NCBI RefSeq assembly: GCF_009380165.1
Contig: NZ_WHUF01000001.1
Location: 682,001 to 746,000, forward strand
Length of the DNA: 64,000 nucleotides
From: Rugamonas rivuli
Lineage (GTDB): Bacteria > Pseudomonadota > Gammaproteobacteria > Burkholderiales > Burkholderiaceae_D
Direction: 5' to 3'
The translations under genes were made by a program, and so were the position numbers. The notes below the pieces were generated by a model, which saw only the letters and a list, made by a program, of their open reading frames with translations, was not told the origin of the DNA and ran no database searches. Positions 46,007 to 55,319 of the stretch are shown piece after piece. Each line of letters opens with the position of its first letter. Position 1 is the first letter of the stretch.

Positions 46007-48765
46007 GGTTTGAACAGTAGTTGAGCGAAGTGATACAGGTTGTCGGCCCAGCTCTCGCGGTCATGTCCATGGCCGTCAACGTTCCAGACGTGCGGGATGT
46101 CGTTGGCCTTGAGGTAGCGATGGAAGCCCTGCGAGACGCCGAACAAGTTGTCCTGCGTGCCGCACGACAGATAAAGCAGCCGCAGTTGACCACGCGCGCG
46201 GGCCGCATCAGGCAACAGCGCGGCCGCCGCGCCGGTGTTGGGCGCCGACGAGAAGCCGCCAACCCAGCCGAAGGTATCCAGATGGCCAAGGCCGAAATTC
46301 AGCGCCTGCCCGCCGCCCATCGACAAGCCGGCAATGGCGCGCTGCTGGCGCCCGGCCAGTGTGGCGTACTGTTTGTCGATGGCCGGTATCAGCGATTCCA
46401 GCAGCTCGCGCTCAAAGGCCGCGAAGCCTGCCACATGCTCGGGCGAGAACGTGCGCTCGGCCGGTGGCGGGCGGTCGTCCGCCAGCGCCCGTCCGTTGGG
46501 CATGACGACGATCATCGGCGCCGCCTTGCCGTCGGCGATCAGGTTGTCGAGGATGGCGCTGGAGCGCACGTAGCCGCGCCATTCGTCCTGGTTGCCGCCG
46601 ATTCCATGCAGCAGGTAGAGCACCGGGTAGCGGCGATCCTTGCTGTAGCCGGGAGGCAGATAGACGCTGGCCTTGCGCCGGGTTCCTGTGACGTTTGAAT
46701 CGTAGCTGAACTCCTCCACCCTGCCCTGGGCGACGTTAGCTCGCACGTCCGCAAAGCCGGCAGGTGCGGCCTGGAAGGCGCGCATGTCATCGGCCGTCAG
46801 CAGCGATTCGATATCGGGCCGCATTGCATCGGCCAGTACCCGGTAGCCTTTCTCGGAAAAGTGCAGGAAATCGGGCTGTAGCTCGGCCGACAAGGTGCCG
46901 TCCGCACCGACAAAGCGCGCGCCGTAATCGCGGAAGAAAACCGTCTTGCCATCTCCCAGCCCCGCGACCATCTTGTTGAGCGCGACCACGCTTTGACGGC
47001 CGCTGGAATCCGCACGTTCGCCTTCCGGCAGCACCGCATTGAGCAGGATGCGCGCCGACGGATACTGCTTGCGCAGTTTCGCCACCACGGCCTCGATGCC
47101 GCCGAAGACCGCCTCCGGTCCCTCGCCGCACAGATTGATGTTGTTCACGCCGATCAGCAGCACCACCAGTTTGGGCTTGAGGCCAGCGATGGCGGGATTC
47201 TGCAAGCGCCACAGCACATTGCCGGTATGGTCGCCGCCGATACCGAAGTTGGCGGGTTTGAACTTCTGGAAGTTCGCCTCCCACAAGGGCTTCGGCCACA
47301 TCTCGGTAATCGAGTCGCCCACGAACATGACATCGATATTGCCTTGCTCCGCACGCGCCACCTGGTCGGCATGCATCTGCTGCCAGCGCGCCATGGACAT
47401 CCAGGGATAGTCGACGGAGCGAGGGGCGGCGCTGAGCGCGCAGGAAGGCTGGTCCGACATCAGCTTTTGCAAGGTCGGTTCCATGGTGCGCGCCCAGATC
47501 TCGTAACCACGTTCCTCCGGATGGAGCAGGTCGGGCATGACGTCTGGCGACAGCGTGCCGTCCGGATTGAGCAGCGCGGCATTGATATCGGCGAAGTAGA
47601 CATGGCGTCCATCCGCCAGCGCGGCGATGCGTTCGTTCACCTTCTCGTTCAAGCGGCGCTGGAAGGAAGTCGGCTGCGCGTCTCGCGGGAAGATCGCCAG
47701 CAGCAGCAACTTGGTCTGCGGCAGGCGCTGGCGCAGCTCCTCGACGATGCGCCGGACGCCGGCGGCGGTGGCAAACGGCTCGTCCTGGCGGTCGCCGGTG
47801 TTGTTGGTGCCGATCATGAGCACTGCTACCTTGGGCGCCAGCCCATCGACCTCGCCGTGCTGCAAGCGCCACAGCACGTTCTCGGTGTGATCGCCGCCGA
47901 AGCCCAGCGCCACGGCATCGTACTTCTCGTAATAGCGCTGCCAGACCTGCTTGCCGGACTTCTCCCAGCCCTCCGTGATGGAGTCGCCGATGAACAGCAA
48001 CTGCGGATTCTTGCCGGCCTGTTTCAGGCGGCGATTCTCCTCCAGCTTTTTCTCATGACGCGGTATCCACGAACCAAGCGACCAGGAATGCGCCAGCGGC
48101 GTCGGCGTGACCGATTCGGTGCGGTAGTCCGGGCAGCTGGCGTTGGCCTTGCCCTGCTTGACCAGCTTGATGTTGGCCAGCGCCACTTCACCCGCGCCGG
48201 TGGCATCCATCGCAAACGGCGTCACCACTTTGCTGAAGTCGTCCTCCTTGCGCGCAAAGCAGGACAGAGAGAACGACAGATGCTGCCATCCCTTGCCCTG
48301 AAGTGCGCGGGCAGGCAACACGTAGGGCAGCTTGCGATTGCAGTCCGCGCCGCAGCGCATCGTGAAGTAGATGCCACCTTGGGCCAGTTCGATCACGTTG
48401 ATGTCGAATTCGAGCGTGCCCGCGGCGGTATAGGGCCGCAAGTCCAGCGGCAAACCACCGTCGAACCGCAGGCTGGCATACCACGCGTCCTTCCAATGCA
48501 GCGTGAGCGCATCATGCCTGCCTGCGGCCTCGCCCTGGCGCGCACCCACGACGCCGCTGGGCACGCGGGAGTCCGCAGGCTTGGGAATCGTGACGGCGGC
48601 ACCGTCCAACACCTGCTCCGGCCCCTCGAACCCAGCCACCGTGACATGCCAGGACGGAAGCGCTTTGCCCTGGTACAGATTCAATTCGCGCGGCGCTTCG
48701 GCGCGAGCGGGATGGATGGCGACCGCCAGGCAGGCGGCCGCCATCAGATAGCTGAATTTTTTCAT
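46003..48765 (-). CDS. Tri-modular esterase: beta domain, SGNH, SGNH, CE1-like
   Basis: 920 residues. A signal peptide (1-23) is followed by an N-terminal beta-sandwich (~25-205) resembling galactan-binding or CBM-like domains. SGNH hydrolase 1 (~235-440): S262 in IGDSITEGW, GGDHTENV, GTNN, D412/H415 in DLLH. SGNH hydrolase 2 (~450-660): S485 in VGDSITEMW, GGDHTGNV, GVNN, D632/H635 in DFLH. A CE1/feruloyl-esterase-like alpha/beta-hydrolase (~670-920) has YLLHGIGGNQDEW, S815 in GLSMGG, D872 and H901. All three active sites look intact. Acetyl removal from xyloglucan by the SGNH modules and a second ester cleaved by the CE1 module are inferred. It sits between GH29 copy 2 (14-nt gap) and GH74 copy 2 (4-nt overlap). 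Confidence 0.88.
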   Translation of the reverse strand: MKKFSYLMAAACLAVAIHPARAEAPRELNLYQGKALPSWHVTVAGFEGPEQVLDGAAVTIPKPADSRVPSGVVGARQGEAAGRHDALTLHWKDAWYASLRFDGGLPLDLRPYTAAGTLEFDINVIELAQGGIYFTMRCGADCNRKLPYVLPARALQGKGWQHLSFSLSCFARKEDDFSKVVTPFAMDATGAGEVALANIKLVKQGKANASCPDYRTESVTPTPLAHSWSLGSWIPRHEKKLEENRRLKQAGKNPQLLFIGDSITEGWEKSGKQVWQRYYEKYDAVALGFGGDHTENVLWRLQHGEVDGLAPKVAVLMIGTNNTGDRQDEPFATAAGVRRIVEELRQRLPQTKLLLLAIFPRDAQPTSFQRRLNEKVNERIAALADGRHVYFADINAALLNPDGTLSPDVMPDLLHPEERGYEIWARTMEPTLQKLMSDQPSCALSAAPRSVDYPWMSMARWQQMHADQVARAEQGNIDVMFVGDSITEMWPKPLWEANFQKFKPANFGIGGDHTGNVLWRLQNPAIAGLKPKLVVLLIGVNNINLCGEGPEAVFGGIEAVVAKLRKQYPSARILLNAVLPEGERADSSGRQSVVALNKMVAGLGDGKTVFFRDYGARFVGADGTLSAELQPDFLHFSEKGYRVLADAMRPDIESLLTADDMRAFQAAPAGFADVRANVAQGRVEEFSYDSNVTGTRRKASVYLPPGYSKDRRYPVLYLLHGIGGNQDEWRGYVRSSAILDNLIADGKAAPMIVVMPNGRALADDRPPPAERTFSPEHVAGFAAFERELLESLIPAIDKQYATLAGRQQRAIAGLSMGGGQALNFGLGHLDTFGWVGGFSSAPNTGAAAALLPDAARARGQLRLLYLSCGTQDNLFGVSQGFHRYLKANDIPHVWNVDGHGHDRESWADNLYHFAQLLFKP

Positions 48766-48779
48766 GGAGTCCGATAGAT

Positions 48780-50423
48780 TCAGGCGATCTTCAGCGCGAT
48801 GGCGTAAGGCAGCGCGGATTTTTCGGACGGCAGCGTCACATGCAAGCCCTCCGCGCTCTGCTTGAAGGCCAGCGGCTTGCCGCGTCCCACCAGCTCAACC
48901 CGGGCAACGCGCTTTTTCAGGTACTCGCCGCCGCTGCGCATGGACTTGATGGTCAGCTTGCCGTCAGCCGGCCATCCCATGGCGAACGCATACACCGCGC
49001 CATCCTTGGTGGTGAAGCGAATATCCTGCGCGGTGAACGGTTTGTTCTTCCCTTCGTTGAAGCCCTGCCCCGTCGTCGGCGCGGCGGACTCCATGGCCGG
49101 ACCTTCGCCCAGCACGAACCAGGGACGGGTATCGTAGATGCCCTCGCCGTTCACCGCGATCCAGCGCCCGATCTCTTCGACGATGGCGCGTTCTTGTTCG
49201 TCGATGGTGCCGTTGCCGCGCACCGGTACGCTCAGCAGCAGGTTGCCGTTCTTGCTGACCACATCGATCAGCGTCTGCACCACCGTCTGTGCGCTCTTGT
49301 AGCTCTTGCTGTCATAGACGCGCCGGTCATAGTGCCAGCTGCCGATGCAGGTACAGGTCTGCCATGGCAGCGCTTCGATCTGGTTGCTCTGCCCGCGTTC
49401 GATGTCCAGCACCATGCTCTGGCGCTGTATCGGGTCGAGGATCTTGCCGTTGATGACAGCCTCCAGCTGCCCCTTGCGCATGATGCTGCGGTTGTACATA
49501 TGCGCCGCCAGACGCATGCCGACATCGCTGACGGGATACAGCGGCAGTACGGTGTCGTCGAAATAAACCAGGTCCGGATCGTAGGCGTCGATCAGGTTGA
49601 CCGTGCGGTCGTACAGCTTGTCGGCATAAGCCTTGCTGGGAACCGAAGCGCCGCTGCGCCAGTGCCATTGCTCGTCGAAGTTGGCGCCGTCGGCAATGCT
49701 TCTGCTGAGGGGGTGCTTTTGCGCGTACAGCGCCTGCGGATCGCGGCCGTCCCACCACTTGCCCTTGCCGTCGGCGGCGTTCAGGTTGCCGTCGTAGGGT
49801 ATGCCGGCCTTCGGGCCGCTCTTGTCGGCGCCTTGCGCCACTTCGTACCAGCTCCACGCGTGGGCCGCATGCACGCTGACGCCGAAGCGCAGGCCATGCT
49901 TGCGCGCGGCCTTGCTCCAACCGCCGATCAGGTCGCGCTTGGGACCGAGCTTGGTGGCGTTCCATTCCGGCTGGTGCTTGCTGTCGTACAGGTCGAAGTT
50001 GTCGTGGTGGTTGGCCAGCGCGACGAAGTACTTGGCGCCGGCTTTCTGGTACAAGGACACCAGCGCATCCGGATCCCACTGGTCCGCCTTCCATTCCTGG
50101 ATCACATCCTTGAAGCCGAACTCGGACGGATGGCCGTATTTTTCCAGGTGGTGGCGGTAGGCGTCGCTGCCCTCCTCGTACATGGCGCGCGCGTACCAGT
50201 CGCCGAATTCAGGCTCGCACTGCGGGCCCCAATGCGCCCAGATGCCGAACTTCGCGTTGCGGAACCAGTCCGGCGTGCGGTAGTTGGACAGGGATTTCCA
50301 GTTCGGCGTGAACGGTCCCTGGGCCATGGACTCGCTCTGCCCATCGGCCGCGAAAATATAGGGGGATGCAGCCAGCGCGGGAATGGCGGCAGCCAGGTGC
50401 TTCAGTAACTCTCGTCGTCTCAT
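48780..50423 (-). CDS. GH29 alpha-L-fucosidase (second copy)
   Basis: 547 residues with an RRRELLKHLAAA Tat-like signal. GH29 motifs: KFGIWAHWGPQ, FVALANHHDNFDLY, and the likely nucleophile Asp in VYFDDT. It is longer than the copy at 20296 and differs across the barrel, so the two probably belong to different GH29 subfamilies and may differ in linkage preference. It lies 20 nt behind the IlvD/Edd dehydratase in the long operon reaching to GH74 copy 2. Confidence 0.88.
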   Translation of the reverse strand: MRRRELLKHLAAAIPALAASPYIFAADGQSESMAQGPFTPNWKSLSNYRTPDWFRNAKFGIWAHWGPQCEPEFGDWYARAMYEEGSDAYRHHLEKYGHPSEFGFKDVIQEWKADQWDPDALVSLYQKAGAKYFVALANHHDNFDLYDSKHQPEWNATKLGPKRDLIGGWSKAARKHGLRFGVSVHAAHAWSWYEVAQGADKSGPKAGIPYDGNLNAADGKGKWWDGRDPQALYAQKHPLSRSIADGANFDEQWHWRSGASVPSKAYADKLYDRTVNLIDAYDPDLVYFDDTVLPLYPVSDVGMRLAAHMYNRSIMRKGQLEAVINGKILDPIQRQSMVLDIERGQSNQIEALPWQTCTCIGSWHYDRRVYDSKSYKSAQTVVQTLIDVVSKNGNLLLSVPVRGNGTIDEQERAIVEEIGRWIAVNGEGIYDTRPWFVLGEGPAMESAAPTTGQGFNEGKNKPFTAQDIRFTTKDGAVYAFAMGWPADGKLTIKSMRSGGEYLKKRVARVELVGRGKPLAFKQSAEGLHVTLPSEKSALPYAIALKIA

Positions 50424-50443
50424 TATCGTCCTTAGTGGGCCGG

Positions 50444-52228
50444 TTAGTGGTTATGTCTCGGCAGATCCTGGCCTACGCCTCGGTAGGCCAGCGCCAGTTC
50501 CATGCAGGCGCCCGACTGCAACTGGCCGACGGTGGCGCGGTAGATTTCCTGCCACGGCGTCTGGCTTGGCGGGACTGGCGGCGGCGCTATTTTTTTGCGC
50601 TCGGCCAGCTCTTCATCGCTGATCAGCACATTGCAGCTGCCGGTGTTCAGATCGACCCGTACCGTGTCGCCGGTACGCAGCCAGGCCAGGTTGCCGCCCG
50701 CCGCGCTTTCCGGTGAAGCGTTCAGGATCGAAGGGCTGTCCGAAGTGCCGGACTGGCGGCCGTCGCCCAGCGTCGGCAAGGCCGTGATGCCTTGCTTGAT
50801 CAGGGCGTCCGGCGGCTGCATGTTGACCACTTCGGCCGAACCTGGCCAGCCTATCGGACCCGTGCCGCGTATCACCAGCATGGTGCGGACATCGATCTCC
50901 AGTCCCGGATCGTTGATGCGCGCATGGTAGTCATCCGATCCCTCGAACACCACGACACGGCATTCGAACACGCCTTCCCGGCCGGGCGTGGACAGGTAGC
51001 GCTGGCGGAAGTCCGCCGAAATCACGCTGGTCTTCATGATCGCGAAGTCGAACAGGTTGCCCTTGAGGACCAGGAAGCCCGCCTGCTGCTTCAGCGGTTG
51101 TTCGAACGCGAATATCATCTCGCGGTCGGCGGTGGCGCGGCCCTCCAGGTTGGCGGCCATGCTGCGGCCCGTCACCGTAGGACGGTCGGCGCGCAGGCGG
51201 GTCGCCTGCAGCAGCTCCCACATCACGGCCGGCACGCCGCCCGCGCGGTGGAAGCGCTCGCCGAGATACTTCCCGGCCGGCTGCATGTTGAGCAGCAGCG
51301 GCACGTCGTAACCGTAGCGCATCCAGTCTTCCGGCGTGATCTCGACGCCCGCGTGACGCGCCATCGCCATGATGTGCGGCTGGGCGTTGGTCGAACCGCC
51401 GATGGCGGCATTGACCGTAATGGCGTCGAGGAAGGCGTCGCGCGTCATGATCTGCGATGGCCGCAGGTCTTCGATCGCCATGGCCACGATGCGCCGCCCG
51501 GTTTCATAGGCAATCTGGCCGCGCTCGCGGTAGGGAGCGGGAATCGCCGAGCAACCGGTCAGCGACATGCCGAGCGCCTCTGCGATCGCATTCATGGTCG
51601 ATGCCGTGCCCATGGTGTTGCAGTGGCCGGCCGAAGGCGCGGAAGCGGAGGCGATCTGCAAGAACTTCTCTTCATCGATCTGGCCCGCCGCCAGCATGCG
51701 GCGGCCCTTCCAGATGGCCGCGCCCGAGCCCACCAGTTCACCTTCGAACCAGCCGTCCAGCATCGGACCGCCCGACAGCACGATGGCCGGCAGGTCCAGC
51801 GTGGCGGCCGCCATCAACTGGGCCGGAGTGCTCTTGTCGCAGCCGGTCGTCAGCACCACCGCATCGAGCGGATAGCCATGCAGGATCTCGACCAGACCCA
51901 GATAGGCCAGGTTGCGGTCGATGGCGGCGGTCGGACGGCGACAATTCTCGAAGGTCGGATGCAGCGGAAATTCCATCGGGATGCCGCCTGCGTCGCGTAT
52001 GCCTTCGCGTACGCGCTTGGCCAGCTCCAGGTGGATGCGGTTGCAGGGATTGATGTCGCTGCCGCTTTGCGCGATGCCGATGATGGGCCTGCCCGAACGC
52101 AACTCATCGGCGGTGATACCGTAGTTCATGAAGCGTTCGAGGTACAGCGCCGTCATGTCGACCCGCTCGGGGTTGTCGAACCAGTCCTGGGACCGGAAGC
52201 GGCGCATGGTGGTCTTGGTCGCGCTCAT
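50444..52228 (-). CDS. IlvD/Edd-family sugar-acid dehydratase (xylonate/arabinonate type)
   Basis: 594 residues; ATG 52228 overlaps the SDR stop (ATGA). Fe-S ligands and active-site motifs of the family are visible: SDINPCN, TTGCDKS, GHCNTMGTAS, and near the C-terminus GTSDSPSILNASPE with the catalytic Ser. Length and the GHCNTMGTAS form match pentonate dehydratases (D-xylonate, L-arabinonate) rather than the branched-chain amino-acid enzyme. With XylX-like FAH protein and an SDR it forms an oxidative pentose route, converting xylonate to 2-keto-3-deoxy-pentonate. Confidence 0.88.
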   Translation of the reverse strand: MSATKTTMRRFRSQDWFDNPERVDMTALYLERFMNYGITADELRSGRPIIGIAQSGSDINPCNRIHLELAKRVREGIRDAGGIPMEFPLHPTFENCRRPTAAIDRNLAYLGLVEILHGYPLDAVVLTTGCDKSTPAQLMAAATLDLPAIVLSGGPMLDGWFEGELVGSGAAIWKGRRMLAAGQIDEEKFLQIASASAPSAGHCNTMGTASTMNAIAEALGMSLTGCSAIPAPYRERGQIAYETGRRIVAMAIEDLRPSQIMTRDAFLDAITVNAAIGGSTNAQPHIMAMARHAGVEITPEDWMRYGYDVPLLLNMQPAGKYLGERFHRAGGVPAVMWELLQATRLRADRPTVTGRSMAANLEGRATADREMIFAFEQPLKQQAGFLVLKGNLFDFAIMKTSVISADFRQRYLSTPGREGVFECRVVVFEGSDDYHARINDPGLEIDVRTMLVIRGTGPIGWPGSAEVVNMQPPDALIKQGITALPTLGDGRQSGTSDSPSILNASPESAAGGNLAWLRTGDTVRVDLNTGSCNVLISDEELAERKKIAPPPVPPSQTPWQEIYRATVGQLQSGACMELALAYRGVGQDLPRHNH

Positions 52229-53013
52229 GCTCCGTACCATCCGGCGTCGACAAAGTAGTTACGTCCCGTGCAGCGGGCCGCGCTGTCCGACGCCAGGAAC
52301 AACGCCATCGCCGCCACGTCCTGCACTTCGACCCGCTGCGGCAGGCATTGCCCGGCCAGGATGCGCTCTTCCTCTTCCGGCGTATGCCACAGCGCGATCT
52401 GGCGTGCCGTGCGCACCGCACCGGGGATGATGCAGTTGACGCGGATGCCGTCGGGGCCGAGATCGCGCGCCAGGCCGCGCGTCATGCCCTCGATGGCGGC
52501 TTTGGCGGTCATGTACAGGCTCAGATTGGGCAGCGCGAGATGCCACGAAATCGAACCGAGATTCAGGATAGCTCCGCCACCCGAAGCACGCATGCCGCGT
52601 GCCGCCGCCTGGGCGCAGAAGAACTGGTGGCGCAGGTTCACAGCCATCCGCTGCTCCCAATACACCGGCGTCACATCGGCGACGGTATGGCGGTCGTCGT
52701 TGGCGCAGTTGTTGACCAGGATGTCCACCGCGCCGGCTTCCTGCTCGATGCGGGCAAATGCGCGGCCGACCGCGTCCAGGTCCGCCATATTGCAGGGAAT
52801 GTAGACCGGTGCGTGATCCGCGCCGCGCAGCGTTTGCGCCAGCTGCTTCGATTCCGTGTCGGCGATATCGAGGAAGTACACGCGCGCGCCCTGCCCGGCA
52901 AAGGCGGAGACGATTTCCGCACCGATGCCGCTGCCGCCGCCGGTAACGACCACACAACGGCCGGCCAGATCCCGATAGCTGGCGTAAGGCGCCATGGTTG
53001 CTGGTTGGTTCAT
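52225..53013 (-). CDS. SDR-family sugar dehydrogenase (probable pentose 1-dehydrogenase)
   Basis: 262 residues from ATG 53013 (AAGG 6 nt upstream), overlapping the FAH gene stop by 4 nt. Rossmann motif TGGGSGIG, NNCAND region, catalytic Ser in LGSISW and Y-x-x-x-K in YMTAK. Operon position between XylX-like and dehydratase genes points to oxidation of D-xylose (or L-arabinose) to the lactone; fucose or galactose cannot be excluded. No lactonase gene is present, so hydrolysis may be spontaneous or encoded elsewhere. Confidence 0.85.
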   Translation of the reverse strand: MNQPATMAPYASYRDLAGRCVVVTGGGSGIGAEIVSAFAGQGARVYFLDIADTESKQLAQTLRGADHAPVYIPCNMADLDAVGRAFARIEQEAGAVDILVNNCANDDRHTVADVTPVYWEQRMAVNLRHQFFCAQAAARGMRASGGGAILNLGSISWHLALPNLSLYMTAKAAIEGMTRGLARDLGPDGIRVNCIIPGAVRTARQIALWHTPEEEERILAGQCLPQRVEVQDVAAMALFLASDSAARCTGRNYFVDAGWYGA

Positions 53014-54164
53014 CGCACGCCTTTCCACAGGCCGCGCGCGGCCAGGTTTTCGAACAAGGCGCGCAGGCCGAAGGTCCACGGCGCGATCTGGTCGCTACGC
53101 TGCACCTCGTTGACCAGGGTGCCCAACGCGGGAGTCGAGATGCTGACGCGGTCGCCCAGGTGATGGGTGAAGCCGGCGCCGGGAGCGTCGCGGTCCTTGG
53201 TGGGCGAGAACATGGTGCCGAGGAAGAGCATGAAGCCATCCGGATACTGGTGGTGCGGGCCGCAGGCCTGCGTCGCCAGGTCGAGCGGATCGCGGCTGAT
53301 CTCGCGCATACGGCTGGTGCCGGCCAGTTCGAAGCCGTCGTCGACGCCTTCTATCAGCAGGCTGACTTCCGCGTTGCGGATGGTGTCGATGGTGAAGTGC
53401 TCGTCGAACAGGCGGATGAAAGGACCGATGGCGCACGAAGCGTTGTTGTCCTTGGCCTTGCCCAGCAAGAGCGCGCTGCGGCCTTCGATGTCGCGCAGGT
53501 TGACGTCGTTGCCCAGCGTCGCGCCCAGCACCACGCCGGTGCTGTTCACGGCCAGCACGATCTCCGGCTCGGGATTGTTCCACTTCGAATCCGGATGCAG
53601 GCCTACCGCGTCGCCGTGGCCGACCGCCGACATAGGCTGCGACTTGGTGAACACTTCCGCGTCCGGCCCGATGCCCACTTCCATGTACTGCGACCACAGG
53701 CCGCGCGCTATCAGGTCATCCTTCAGCCGCATCGCCTCTTCGGAACCGGGACGTATCGTCGACAGGTCGGCGCCGATGTGCGACTGGATCTCGCCCCGCA
53801 AGTGATCGGCACGTGCCGGATCGCCTTTGGCGCGTTCTTCAATCACGCGTTCGAGCAGGCTGACGGCGAAGGTGACGCCGCAAGCCTTGATCGCCTGCAG
53901 ATCGCACGGCGCCAGCAGGCGCAGGCCGCCGATTGTGTTTTTGACCAAATCGCGCACATTTCCGAGCGACTCGCCGGGCGCTTGCGCGACCACCAGTTGC
54001 AGGTCGGCGCGCTCCAGCAGCGCGGACACGGTGGATGCGTGGGACGTGATGTCGAACACCTCGCCCCGTCGCACCACCACCACCGCCGGCCCTGCGCCAT
54101 CGCGCCAGACCCGGCCTACCAGCAATGCCCGCTCTATGTCGGCGGGCAGCATCGCATTCGTCAC
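53010..54164 (-). CDS. xylX: FAH-family 2-keto-3-deoxy-pentonate dehydratase (XylX-like)
   Basis: 384 residues from GTG 54164, preferred because GGAGA sits 8 nt upstream. The fumarylacetoacetase fold is visible (VGIGPDAEVFTKSQPM, NNPEPEIVLAV, GNDVNLRDIEG, SCAIGPF), and length and motifs fit XylX of the Weimberg pathway, which turns 2-keto-3-deoxy-xylonate into alpha-ketoglutaric semialdehyde. It is the first gene of the operon, with the strong 20-bp element 67 nt upstream. The final semialdehyde dehydrogenase is not in this window. Confidence 0.8.
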   Translation of the reverse strand: MTNAMLPADIERALLVGRVWRDGAGPAVVVVRRGEVFDITSHASTVSALLERADLQLVVAQAPGESLGNVRDLVKNTIGGLRLLAPCDLQAIKACGVTFAVSLLERVIEERAKGDPARADHLRGEIQSHIGADLSTIRPGSEEAMRLKDDLIARGLWSQYMEVGIGPDAEVFTKSQPMSAVGHGDAVGLHPDSKWNNPEPEIVLAVNSTGVVLGATLGNDVNLRDIEGRSALLLGKAKDNNASCAIGPFIRLFDEHFTIDTIRNAEVSLLIEGVDDGFELAGTSRMREISRDPLDLATQACGPHHQYPDGFMLFLGTMFSPTKDRDAPGAGFTHHLGDRVSISTPALGTLVNEVQRSDQIAPWTFGLRALFENLAARGLWKGVR

Positions 54165-54231
54165 TTGTAAAGTCTCCCTATGTACGTTGGATGTACGACG
54201 ATTGAAATGTTGCCCGTTGCACTGTGAATCC

Positions 54232-54251
54232 GCAATTACGAAACTCACCAA
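54232..54251 (-). promoter_or_regulatory. Copy of the 20-bp locus element, upstream of the pentose-oxidation operon
   Basis: Minus-strand TTGGTGAGTTTCGTAATTGC differs from the consensus at one position and ends 67 nt before the XylX-like GTG. Confidence 0.72.
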
Positions 54252-54272
54252 TAAGACTCATGATTACGCACA

Positions 54273-55319
54273 CTACGCTAGCGTGATGCGATAGATCGTG
54301 GTCTGCCGGTACACCTGGCCCGGGCGCAGGATGACCGCTGCCGCGTGCTCGCTGTTGAGCTGATCGGGGAAGGCGCCTGCCTCCAGGCAAAAGCCGTCGT
54401 GGCGCGCATAGGGACGGACCGAGCGTCCGCGCACGCCACCCAGGTAGTTACCGCTGTAAAACTGCAGCCCGGCCTCGGTGGTGGAGACCTGCAGGCAGCG
54501 CCCCGAACCGGGATCGACCACGCGCGCCACCGCGCTCAGCGCGCCGCCACGGCCGGCGGCGCGTCCGCGGATGCAGTAGCAATGGTCGAATCCATTGGCC
54601 TGGCGCAGCTGCTCGTCGGGCCAGCACAGCCGCGCACCGATGGCGGCGGGCCGCCGGAAATCGAACGGCGTGCCGCTCACCGAAGCCACGCCCAGCGGAA
54701 TGCCGGTGGCGTCGGTTTCCAGATAGTGATCGGCTTCGATCTGCAGCATGTGGTCGCCCACGTCGGCGCCGCCGCCGTTCAGATTGAAATACGGATGGGC
54801 CGTCAGGTTCATCGGCGTCGGCGCATCCGTCACCGCTTCGTAGTCGATGGACAGCGTGCCGTCGTCGCCCAGGCGGTAGCGCACCTGCACTTCGACCTTG
54901 CCCGGAAATCCCGCCGCTCCCGCAGGCGACACCAGGCGCAGCAGCACCTCATCCTCGCACGCCTCGCCGCGCCAGCGCAGCGCATGGAAGCCTTGCGGGC
55001 CGCCGTGCAGGTGATTGCCACGGTCGTTGACCACCGTTTGCACCGGCTCGCCATCCAGCAGGAAACGGCCGCGGGCGATCCGGTTGGCCCAGCGGCCGAC
55101 CACCGCGCCCAGATAAACCTGGTTGTCGCGATAGTCGGCCGGGTCGGCATAGCCGAGCACGACGTCGGCATAGCGGCCGTAGCGGTCCGGCGTCCACCAC
55201 GACACCAGGGCGGCGCCGCGCTCGCTGATCGTCACCCGCATGCCGTCGGCGTTACGCAGCGTGAACAGTTGGTCTTCCGGGTAGATCGGACTCCCGGCAT
55301 CTGCAGATGGGGCTATCAT
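54273..55319 (-). CDS. galM: Aldose 1-epimerase (mutarotase)
   Basis: 348 residues. The start ATG overlaps the stop of XylR copy 2 (TGATG), so the two are coupled. Motifs: VYLGAVVGRWANRI, GNHLHGG, the catalytic His in TAHPYFNL and the Glu in FCLEAGAFPD, where families usually have LETQ. It equilibrates the anomers of sugars released by retaining and inverting hydrolases before oxidation or kinase entry. No signal peptide is seen, so it acts in the cytoplasm. Confidence 0.87.
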   Translation of the reverse strand: MIAPSADAGSPIYPEDQLFTLRNADGMRVTISERGAALVSWWTPDRYGRYADVVLGYADPADYRDNQVYLGAVVGRWANRIARGRFLLDGEPVQTVVNDRGNHLHGGPQGFHALRWRGEACEDEVLLRLVSPAGAAGFPGKVEVQVRYRLGDDGTLSIDYEAVTDAPTPMNLTAHPYFNLNGGGADVGDHMLQIEADHYLETDATGIPLGVASVSGTPFDFRRPAAIGARLCWPDEQLRQANGFDHCYCIRGRAAGRGGALSAVARVVDPGSGRCLQVSTTEAGLQFYSGNYLGGVRGRSVRPYARHDGFCLEAGAFPDQLNSEHAAAVILRPGQVYRQTTIYRITLA

